Origin: Dracaena cambodiana
Taxonomy: Eukaryota > Streptophyta > Magnoliopsida > Asparagales > Asparagaceae
Assembly: GCA_036321105.1 (NCBI GenBank)
Contig: JAYEPQ010000003.1
Location: 21,964,517 to 22,028,516 of the forward strand
DNA: 64,000 nucleotides
Reading direction: 5' to 3'
In this document: one piece after another, positions 43,861-52,669 of the stretch
Layout of the letters: every line of letters starts with the position of its first letter
Position numbering within the stretch: position 1 is the stretch's first letter
The notes under the pieces: model-generated
Told to the model about the DNA's origin: nothing
Seen by the model: the letters and a program-made list of their open reading frames with translations, nothing else
The model's database searches: none
Made by a program: the position numbers and the translations under genes

Positions 43861-44892
43861 TGTTACAATAAGATTTAATACTTTACCAGAATTTACTATA
43901 CATGCTTTGGTAGATACTGGAGCTGAAGAAAGTAGGGCTGAGCATAAAACCAAAAAAACCGAACCGAACTGCAAAACCGAACCGAACTGATCGGTTCGGT
44001 TTATTCGGTTTTTGGTTCGTTTCGGTTTAAAAACCGAAATTAATTATGAATTTCGGGTCATATTTTGGTGGCTTTAGCTCCAATCGAAACCGAACGAACA
44101 AACCGAACTTTGAGAATTTTAGCTTATTTTTTTTCTTTGATTTATTTTCAATGTGTTTTTCTTTTAAATTTTTAATGAAAAACATGTGATTGCTATTTTA
44201 ATAGGTAGAAAAAGAAAAAAATAGGAAGAAAATTATTATTTTTCCTATAAAATACATGCGTTTATCACCTAATTAGTTTTAAACCCTAAAAACCAAAAAC
44301 CGAACCGAACCGAACCGAATTTTCGGTTCGGCTTTTGGTTTTTACTTTTATTCGGTCAATTCGGTTACGGTTCTATATGTTCGGTTCGGTTTTCGGTTGG
44401 TTTTTTTTTAAAAAACCGAACTGAACCGACCGATGCTCACCCGTAGAAGAAAGTTTAATACAAAATGTATTTATTCCTCAACAATATTGGATACCATTAG
44501 ATAAAAGAGGAATCTTAAATGATTTTATGGGTAGACAACAACCGGTAACTCATAAAGCAGAAGTACCACTATCTATACCTGATATCTATGGTGTAGATAA
44601 ACACTATACTTTTGAATTTGCTCTTTTACCTAAAGAGTTTGATACTGATTGTATTATTGGCATGAATAATTTTCATAATTATTTGCCTTTTCATACACAT
44701 TACTTTGAATTTGATGGACGAATGATACCTCGTGTACCATTTCCCACACCATTATTACCATATTTTGTGCTAGCACAGCATGGTGAAGTACATTTAATTA
44801 ATTCTGCTACTACTTCAAATGCTTCAAATTCTACTTTTCATTATATTCATGATTATTGCACTTATACAATTCAAGTCCAGAATATCTTTTAA
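43861..44892 (+). pseudogene. EPRV copy 3 protease, split by a MITE
   Basis: The active site (ALVDTGAEES, intact DTG, about 43910-43940) is followed immediately by the MITE; the rest of the domain continues at 44454-44892 (FALLPKEFDTDCIIGMNNF). The insertion duplicates eight bases and destroys the frame. Confidence 0.85.
43933..44445. mobile_element. hAT-type MITE, 513 bp
   Basis: Terminal inverted repeats TAGGGCTGAGCA and TACGGGTGAGCA (reverse complement of the right end) are flanked by the 8-bp duplication GAAGAAAG (43925-43932, 44446-44453). Subterminal regions are built from AACCGAACCGAA-type repeats in inverted orientation, so the whole element can fold into a hairpin. No transposase. 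TIR and 8-bp TSD fit the hAT superfamily. Confidence 0.9.
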
Positions 44893-45560
44893 TAAACTAT
44901 TCATGATATGCTTAGTCCTTTATACAGTGACAACCCGTTGAAATATTTTGATAAAGCCCCATGATATTGTACTCTAGAACTACTAGATCAATATCAAAAT
45001 ACAAAAATCAGAGTAAATACTATTACGGTAACTCCTTCTGATAAAGAAGAGTTTGCTAGGCAAATACAAGAACTAGAAAAATTATAATTAATACAAAACA
45101 GTTCTAGTTCTCATTCATCTCCTGCTTTTCTAGTCAGAATCATGCAGAGATTAAAAGAGGTAAAGCTAGAATAGTAATAAACTATAGAAAGTTAAATAGT
45201 TGTACAAAGTTTGATGGGTATTTTATTACATTTGCTGAACAACTAATAAAACAAATACAAGGAGCCAAATTTTATAGTAAATTTGACTCAAAATCTAGAT
45301 TTTGGCAAATAAAGCTAAAAGATTAGATATCAAAAGAGTTGACAACATTTATTTGTCTAAAAGGACATTACGAATGGAACGTAATGCCTTTTGGATTAAA
45401 AAATGCACCCTAAATATTTCAAAAATGAATGAATTCCATGTTTGGACATTTACAATATGTATCTGTTTACATAGATGATATTTTAGTGTTCTCTAATTCC
45501 TTAGAAGAACATAAAAGACATCTATTGACTATTATAAAAATCCTATTGGATAATGGAGTA
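44893..45560 (+). pseudogene. EPRV copy 3 reverse transcriptase
   Basis: Matches copy 1 RT: a SKFDSKSRFWQIKL segment near 45280, MPFGLKNAP near 45385, and the active-site VYIDDILVFSN at about 45468-45500 (intact). Several TAG/TAA codons and a 19-bp deletion at about 45560 (relative to copy 1) disrupt it. Confidence 0.85.
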
Positions 45561-46307
45561 TAGAATTATGCAAGGAAGAAATAGAATTCCTTGGAAAATA
45601 TATTAAAAAGGGACAGATAGAGCTACAACAATATATCTACACTAAAATAAAAAAATATCTTTCTGCATTTAAGACATTAAAGGAATTGCAAAGTTTCCTT
45701 GGAATATTAAATTATGGAAGGAAATTTATTCCTAATTTAACTGAGAAGGTAAAACACCTTCAAGAATGGTTAACTATAAAACAGGGTAAATACAAACAAG
45801 AAACTGGTGAACAACCAAGAAGATGGAATACAGATAAGATTCCAATCAAATTAACACAACAAGAAGAAAAAGAGATTGAAAAAATAAAATCTATAGTACA
45901 AGAACAAAAAATATTATACTCCCCATCTGACGATGAATTAGTCATTCTTCAAACTGATGTTTTAGATAATTTTTGCGCAGGAGTTTTAATTGCTCAAAAA
46001 AGAGAAAATATTGCTTATACTTCTGGCAAATTTACAAAAGTCCAGCAAAAGTATTCTACATATGATAAAGAATTGATTGATATCAAATTAGCTTTAAAAT
46101 CATTACGCATTTATTTGTTAAACAGAAATTTTGTTATTGAAACTGATAATAAATCTGTTGCTCAATTTCTGTAGAAAAAACAATAAATAATTCTGAAGAA
46201 AATATAAGGAGAATACGATTGCCCTATATCTTCAAATATTTAACTATGATGTAAAATATATTCCAGGTTATACTAATATTGTGGTTGATTTGTTGACTAG
46301 ATCATGA
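45561..46307 (+). pseudogene. EPRV copy 3 connection and RNase H
   Basis: The open stretch 45686-46174 carries GILNYGRKFIPNL, the RNase H core (LQTDVLDNFCAGVLIAQK, with catalytic Asp; YDKELIDIKLALKSL with Glu; VIETDNKSVAQFL with Asp) and ends at a TAG. The C-terminus runs on to DLLTRS and TGA at 46305-46307, which overlaps the ORF2 ATG. Confidence 0.88.
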
Positions 46308-47848
46308 ATGAAGATACCCATCTTCGTATTAAGCAACTTGAAGAGCAGGTCAAGCGCCACCAACAGTGGCAAACTGTCGCTGCAAAGAAGGGTAAGAAGA
46401 TAGGCGAATCTTCCAATGCCAAGGCCTCTACAGAGGCAAAACCAGCTACAGTAGGAGCTGTCAACACTACATTTGGCCAACCAGCTGCCAATACAGGCCT
46501 ACCAGTTGCCAATACTGGCCTACCAGCTGCCAACATCAACCTACAAGCCGTAGCCTTTCCTAGTCTACCGACTTCAAAGGCAACACCACAAGCTTCTAGA
46601 GGAAGAGGTCAAATTCTCACTCAAATGCAGAAGAGACCAGTGCCAATGCCTAAACCATTTGCTACAGCTATGGTTAGAGACTGGTACAATCAGTCTTTGA
46701 AGACAACTGCAGAAGACACATACAACAGACTTAATGGTTGTTTTAGGTCAATACAATCCAATGGCCTAAAATCAGCCAACTACTAGCTCACGCAGATAGA
46801 GCAGGAACTTATGGTTGCTCGACAACAGAACTAGAAGCATGAACATAGATTTGCACAGACATCTACTCTTGTGGAAAATCTTTGCCAGTATTCCACAACA
46901 ACTAGATCAGAAGCAATCACTTGAAGAGAAGAAAGCTTCTATCAGGGTACATCAAAGGAACAACAGAAGCTGAAGGCAATATTCAAAGATATGAACATGG
47001 CAAATTTAGTAAGTGTTCAAATTAATGATTTTGTCCAACTACTTGAGTTGTGCCAGGTACACACTGAAAAATCAAGGCAACTCGACACAGAGCTTACCAT
47101 TCAGCGAATGGTAACATTGAAGCAGCAAAACCTCTTGAAAAATAGTCAGCTTCTATCTTTCTTTCAGAATTTGGAATCAACAGATCTCCCTTAGTATTTT
47201 TAGACTGAGGAGCTCATATTAAATAAGTACAGTCGACCAAGATTGATTGCTTATTTCAAAGAAATAATGAGATTTCACCGACAGATTCAACTCAGAATTG
47301 TACATGAGATCTATGTTAATATTGATCATCTGAAGGAATACACCAGACATATTCCAACCATTTGTAGTGAACGTCTTAAGTCATACACGAAAAAATGGCA
47401 AACATTATTCTTCTTCTGCATATGGAGTATATGGGAAGAAAGAAATTACTTGGAATTATATTCTTCATTTCAGGTCTGGGAGTTACGTACAAATAATCCT
47501 CACAGTGCCCATGGTTTTGGAAAATATCCAAAACCAAAATTTGTTTATGAAGACCAGGCCAGATATGCGGCCAAGGAATTCTTTGAAGAAGCCTCTAAAG
47601 ATGCCCTCTCTGGAGCTCATTCTGTGCATGAGGGGACGACAGTTCTATTCTATGATTACTTGTCAACTTTCGAATCTGCTGAATAAAAGGTTCGAAAAGT
47701 TTCTGAATTTCTCAATTCTTTAAATCTTGAAAGAATTGGGTCACAGGCTAGACAAGAATTTTTGGATGAACAAGATGAACCGATGGATGACAGACCAGTT
47801 AATAGCCTGGATGATGAGACTCTTGCTAATCTCGAAATTGACGACTAA
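46304..47848 (+). pseudogene. EPRV copy 3 ORF2
   Basis: ATG at 46304 in an ATGA overlap with the ORF1 stop. N-terminus MNEDTHLRIKQLEEQVKRHQ is a short coiled coil, followed by a Lys-rich stretch, three tandem NTGLPVA-type repeats, and the conserved KRPVPMPKPFATAMVRDWYN. Stops at 46784 and about 46832, a frame change near 46985, stops near 47192, an open stretch 47243-47686, then TAA at 47684. It ends in an acidic tail at TAA 47846-47848. Residues around 47470-47600 (SSFQVWEL, then AHGFGKYPK) are the best conserved among copies. Function unknown; a transactivator role would be an inference from gene order. Confidence 0.72.
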
Positions 47849-48269
47849 AGACACTTCAGAAGTATGGTGGGCCCATCTTCCACCAAAAAAAAAAGAATCT
47901 TTTCTTTACAGCACACAAAGTTCTCGTCTGCTTTCTACTTTATTGCAGCTACCACCTCAATAATTCTACCGACGGGCTCTTTTCTCAACTTTTAGAAAAG
48001 CAAGCCCACTACCTCTCCAATAACGCGACAGGAGGATTCGCTGATCCTTATCCTCCCCTACCACTCCAACTACTGCTCCACTACAGCAACATGAAGGACA
48101 AAGACAACAGGAAGAAGATTCCTCCTTATCTGATCAGAAGGAGGAAAATGGCTATAAATAACTCTCTCTGGTTGAGAGATAGAATATAGAAAAAACTTGT
48201 ATCGTTTCTTTCTCTCTTTGTTTGTCTACTTTTTAAGAGTTTTTTAAGAGTATTTTTAGTGCTGCAAAC
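47849..48269 (+). promoter_or_regulatory. EPRV copy 3 promoter and intergenic region
   Basis: TATA box CTATAAATA at 48152-48160 with flanking GGAGGAAAATGG and CTCTCTCTGG conserved in all three copies. The distance from TATA to the primer site is about 110 bp, leaving a short leader before it. Confidence 0.75.
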
Positions 48270-48277
48270 TGGTATCA
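48270..48277 (+). promoter_or_regulatory. EPRV copy 3 primer-binding site, truncated
   Basis: TGGTATCA, the first eight bases of the canonical tRNA-iMet site, is followed directly by Tat-1 sequence (TGTCCC). The break lies inside the primer site. Confidence 0.8.
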
Positions 48278-49112
48278 TGTCCCTTTCTGCCCATCGATGA
48301 TAGCTTAAAGATATCGTGCCTTCTGTGAAATCACTTGTATCTTCACTTAACAAGCTATCCTTCACTTTATGTTTGGTCTTTTTCTCCTCTATGTTAGCAA
48401 CTGAGGTCCTATTTTGAAATCAAATAGCACCTTTGCCATCTAAATTGTAGAAGAAGTAATCGGTCTATTTTTTGTGCTAGATGTAATGACCTTTTGTCTC
48501 CGTGATGTTGTCATAAATTTGGAAATAACATGAAAGTTCCCAAAATGCCATATATTCAGATGGATCATTGGCAGAGATAATTTAGACTTCTTCATCTGTA
48601 GGGAAATATTCCTCATAGGGGTAATCATTCAGAGGAAGCCTAGAGACCTTCCACATCTGCACCAAGTTCCCCATTTGGTGTGAAAAACATACATGTGGAT
48701 GGACCATATAACTCCATAATAGCAAGAAATTGTGCCAAGTTTATGGGAATACCTTTTTGAGTGTCCTTGATTGCTCCATATAGTCCTATCTTGGTCAAAT
48801 GTCCTTCATATTTTTTCAGTATAAAACTAGTTAGAAGCGCCAACCATTCTTTCATGCCAGAGTGAATACAATTTAGAGTTTAAAAGTTCTCAACTGGGTA
48901 ATCCTTACCTATGCCAGCAAAAGAATTATTAAAGATCCTTATCATAGTGGGGGATTCATCAGCAAGTTGATCCCTCACCATCAAACAAGACGAAGGCTTT
49001 CTATGTGGGTAGGAGGACCATTCTAAGCAAACCCTTTTTTTGTAAGCCTATCAACAATCAAGGACTCTTAATGCATAGTCAAGTTCCTAGCCATGATCCT
49101 TTCCTCAATGCA
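48276..49112. repeat. Right copy of the ~836-bp direct repeat flanking the viral array
   Basis: Same orientation and near-identical sequence to 5201-6036; minus-strand open fragments 48628-48440 and 48855-48640 parallel 5551-5363 and 5766-5563. To its right Tat-1 continues without a break (AAAGCCTAACG). Confidence 0.85.
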
Positions 49113-49529
49113 AAGCCTAACGTAATGGATGGTAATAACGCTCAATGATTAATAAAGCATACATGATTCCGTCACTATCATAAAACCAAGGATGAACCGT
49201 GGCAATTAAGGACTCTTTACTACTAATGGAATCTCAAAAAATAAACTCAGATTTGAGAATTGTCCTCCTATCCTGCCCTTCCAAAGGAATGTCGGTCATT
49301 AACTTCTATAGAGCTCTAGCATCACCGACCCTTCGAAGGTTGGTTCTTTCAACATCTTGTGGTCAAAGTACAAGGAGAATTCACCTCTGTATTAGATTCT
49401 TTGTGCCATCGATCCCTATAGGTGATCTGCAAAATGTAATATGGATTGAGGAATTTAGGCTTGGAAAACTATATTAAAAACAATAGTGAAAACTAAAAAA
49501 ATAATCTGCATAAAGATAAAAATCATATC

Positions 49530-49800
49530 TTTGCCGATGAAGGATTACTTCCGCCAATGAAGGTTAATATCTCCGCCGATGGAGAATCATCTCCACCAGC
49601 AAAAGATAGAGCAAAGGATTACTTCTGCCGATGAAGGATAAAACACTATTTCTATAGATGAAGAATTTTTTCAACTGACAAAGATAGAGTTCTTTTTTTG
49701 CTGATGATGGATTACCTCTGCTGATGATGAAGTAAAATTTATCCTCACCGACAGAGACTATCGAGTCAAAGATGAAGACTTACCTCTGCTGGTAGGTTAG
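49530..49800. repeat. Degenerate minisatellite (GCCGATGAAGGAT)
   Basis: About ten imperfect copies of a 20-30-bp unit containing CYGCYGATGAAGGATTAC are spread through this stretch. It has no clear counterpart in the Tat-2 antisense gene. Confidence 0.6.
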
Positions 49801-49825
49801 AACCCAACCCATCAAATGAAGAGTT

Positions 49826-49856
49826 CCCCCCACCCCACCCCACCCCACCCCCCTCC
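49826..49856. repeat. C-rich tract, potential G-quadruplex on the minus strand
   Basis: Six C-runs of four or more (CCCCCC, then CCACCCCACCCCACCCC, then CCCCCC). On the minus strand, which is the coding strand of the antisense gene, this gives consecutive GGGGT units. Confidence 0.7.
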
Positions 49857-50352
49857 AAACAACCAACTAGGGGCAAAGGGGTTACCTTTCATCAATGTGG
49901 TTTTGCTAGGATGAAGTCCATGAGGGACCTCCACAAGAAGAGGCGATGAAACATGCAACCCAATAGGCAGATCCGCTTGAAGCGAGATCTTTAGCAGGAA
50001 GCAAGAAGTGGAGCAGGAGATGTGCATATTTCAAACTCATAACTAATATAGTTGATTAAGTGATTGTTTTTCGACTCTTAAAATACTCAGATATAAAGAG
50101 ACCGAGTGTTTTACCTTCAACCGAGATTTTAATTGCCATTGTGCTAGTTACCCTAGTCACCGTGGGCTTGTTGTCTTCTTCCCTTGATTGTAGTTTTAGG
50201 AGCCATGGGCTTGAGGAATCGAGCTTGAAGAAGACGATAGCTAAAGGTTCAGAAGATGCAGAGTTTGAAAGGAGAACGAGAGAGAAAAGGTTGCAGCTAA
50301 AGAGAAAATTCTGAGGTAAAATTATGAAAAAATAAGTTTAACTTCAAGGGTA

Positions 50353-50360
50353 TTTATAAG
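50353..50360 (-). promoter_or_regulatory. TATA-like box of the Tat-1 antisense gene
   Basis: TTATAAAT on the minus strand, about 150 bp upstream of the ATG at 50206, corresponding in position to the Tat-2 box at 26424-26431. Confidence 0.5.
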
Positions 50361-50424
50361 CATTGAAGCAAAACTCAAGCGTTGCTTACATTTCTCAAAG
50401 CACTTAAAAGATTAAATGCCTAGA

Positions 50425-51643
50425 TGGTGATGACTGCAATCTAAACCGTGCACTCCCAAGATTAGGAGATCGACAAGTACAAGGGTAGTAACCCAAAATC
50501 ATTCTCTCGAGAATCCTTTTGTTATTGCATGACACTAAGAATAAATTAAAGATTGCATTTTTATTAACTAAAAGCTAAGACTAAATTAACAAGGATATAA
50601 ATTTACTTTAATTAAAATTATTAGTTAGACGGATGTAACTCCCTATAGGATAATTTATTGGATGTATTTATATTTTTATACTTTAGTTGCATAAATCACA
50701 TGGTCTTCCTACAACCGAAAAATAATTCAATAAGGCACAAAATATATAAAGTTACAAACTTAATACATTAAATAACTTCTCCCAGTTAATCCTATATGAA
50801 TTTTGAGTTTATCTAAACTTGCAATATGAATAATAAAAATAAACATTCAAAATCTAAATATACACCATGCCTAAAGAGTCTACTGTATATCAAAAACTAA
50901 GGAACGAATATATCATTAAATAATAAAACATTAAGATTCAAAATCATATCTTAATCATTTCAATGATAATGGAGAATCAAAGATACTAATTTCACATAAA
51001 TCAATTAAATCATAAGTATAAAAAATCATATACCAGTAAATCACCTAGGATTTGTTGTTCCATTTGAGTCAACTCAAGAATTTAGTCACTCATACTTATC
51101 ATAGCCACGAATAAAGAAAAAAAGAATTCTTTTATTGATTTTTATGAATTAGTACAAAAACTAAATCTTGAATTTAAAAACTATTCAATCTTCTAAAATC
51201 TCTCTCTTGAACATTACAAAATCTGAGTTACATTGGCTATTTATAGCCTTACAAAATCCTAATAGGATTTCTATTTGCAAGGACACTCTAAATTCTCCCA
51301 AAAATTCTCAAAAAATATAATATGCGACTTCCCCCTTTGACAGTGCTATCAATAGCAGCCCTCGGGTTCATCACATAGTCGATGGCTGTTGACAACTACC
51401 TATTGGCTATCGATAATCAACCTATAAATTCACTGTTTTGAACTGATATTTTTAATACGCTTTGATATTTCAATTTCCTTACATATAAAACCATACAAAA
51501 ACAATAGAAAACACTAGAAAAACATTATAGTAAGGAATTTAATTAATAAAAATAATTCTCCATTAATTTCTTGTATTAATAAACAAAATTAGATTATACT
51601 TGCATAAAATAAAGCAAAATAATTACACTTTCAAGTATAATCA
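50425..51643 (-). repeat. Athila-like LTR, minus strand (1219 bp)
   Basis: Read on the minus strand it starts TGATTATACTTGA at 51643 and ends GCAGTCATCACCA at 50425. Length is the same as the LTRs of the 5.5-kb element and its end matches them. A variable module of GCTGT/TGACAGC-type words lies at about 51330-51420, where the 5.5-kb element has its CCGC/GCGG hairpins. The tract GGGGTG precedes it as PPT (51644-51650). Confidence 0.8.
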
Positions 51644-52466
51644 CACCCCAACTTGATATTTGCTAGTCCTTATCAATTTAATAATCTTAGAAAATAAACT
51701 AAAGACCTAACTAAAAAGAAAAATAAATCTTTACTCACTTTTGTAGGAATTACGATTGCACTTAGCACGTGCAACAAATTGTTGAATGACTAGTTATCAT
51801 AGTGGACAAGTCTTGTCTCGTGAAGGTTTCCAGTGATACTACCCACAAACATTAAAAAATATTTAAGTTAAAAAAATAAATAAAATGAAAAATAAATATA
51901 TGTATAAATTAAAGAAAAAGAAAAATATTACTATCCTATTATTACCTATCTATACTATTTTTTTTTTTTGCTTTTCATTTGCCTTCCATATCAAGCTCAA
52001 TTAGAGATGCATATACAGATATTTATGAAAACATCAACCTTAATAAGTCACTTATAGTCTAAAATTTATGTATCCATCAATATTATTTAAATCATATCGT
52101 AGATATAATTTTACTTTCAATTATACTCTCCTATGCATTCTTGTGAGCATGTATATAAGCCTTGTCAAGTTTCAAACTCCAATCAAACTTTTTGGAACCT
52201 TTCGATATATATTTATTATTCTTTTTTTCTTCTTTTTTTTATAAACACTTGTCTTTCATATGAATATTTATACTTATCGAGGCACAAATATCCAGTTACT
52301 TAGCTCATATCTATAATAAAAGTCCATAAGTATGAGGCACACAAATCTAGCTACTTAATACTTATTTTCTCTTATTTATTTACCTCATATGTTTGTTTTT
52401 TTTTTTATATCTGAAGTATATTGCCTTAATATCAGGCTCACTACCTTTTTTTATATATCTCTTATA

Positions 52467-52527
<61 letters not shown>

Positions 52528-52669
52528 AGGCCTTCCTTTTACCTCTTTGTCATCAACTCCTCATGACTCATTGTGTAAGTATTCAGAGAATATACTTGAC
52601 TCAAACTTTTCGTATCCATATATCTTATTGTTGAATTTAGAATCTCAACTAAGAATATATGAGGAATAC
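51644..52669 (-). other. 3' internal region of the minus-strand Athila-like element
   Basis: Noncoding. 51655-51840 is the reverse complement homologue of 32460-32640 (words GCACGTGCTAAGTGCAATCGTAATTCC and TTGTCCACTATGATAAC on the minus strand). 51840-52470 is AT-rich low complexity. An (AT)n microsatellite interrupts it, and at 52670 a solo LTR is inserted. Confidence 0.7.
52474..52524. repeat. (AT)n microsatellite
   Basis: An uninterrupted run of about 25 AT dinucleotides. The related element at 63.4-64.0 kb has a much longer AT/GT array at the corresponding place. Confidence 0.95.

Larger units (their letters stand above)
6041..48277. mobile_element. Endogenous caulimovirid array: three partial copies in +, -, + order
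   Basis: Copy 1 (+) comprises 6041-9929, 11062-11419, 27826-28363 and 33867-35812. Copy 2 (-) runs from 42655 back to about 35813 and crosses the viral primer-binding site. Copy 3 (+) runs 42656-48277 and is broken by a MITE. Markers of Caulimoviridae are a CCHC-bearing coat protein, retroviral-type protease, RT and RNase H without integrase, a TATA promoter and a tRNA-Met primer site. No LTRs flank it. The genus is uncertain; the two-ORF plan recalls florendo-, cavemo- or solendoviruses. All copies are truncated and carry stops. Confidence 0.88.
42656..48277 (+). mobile_element. EPRV copy 3, plus strand
   Basis: Starts in the coat-protease linker (equivalent to 7637 in copy 1) and runs through protease, RT, RNase H, ORF2 and promoter to the eighth base of the primer-binding site (48277). 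It contains a MITE at 43933-44445. Otherwise it is collinear with the other copies. Confidence 0.88.
49113..50206 (-). pseudogene. Tat-1 antisense gene, N-terminal part
   Basis: Minus-strand sequence 49480-49113 aligns with the exon after the first intron of the Tat-2 antisense gene (plus-strand words CCTTCCAAAGGAATGTCGGTCATTA against CCTTCGAAAGATACATTGGTCATCA). 49500-49860 is repeat-filled intron or insertion. An ATG at 50206 begins MAPKTTIKGRRQQAH and a GT donor lies near 50115, mirroring exon 1 of Tat-2. Stops are present. Confidence 0.55.

Noticed and set aside
49199..49477. Plus-strand 92-residue ORF as a gene
   Set aside because: The minus strand aligns with the antisense gene exon of Tat-2; the plus ORF is its shadow.
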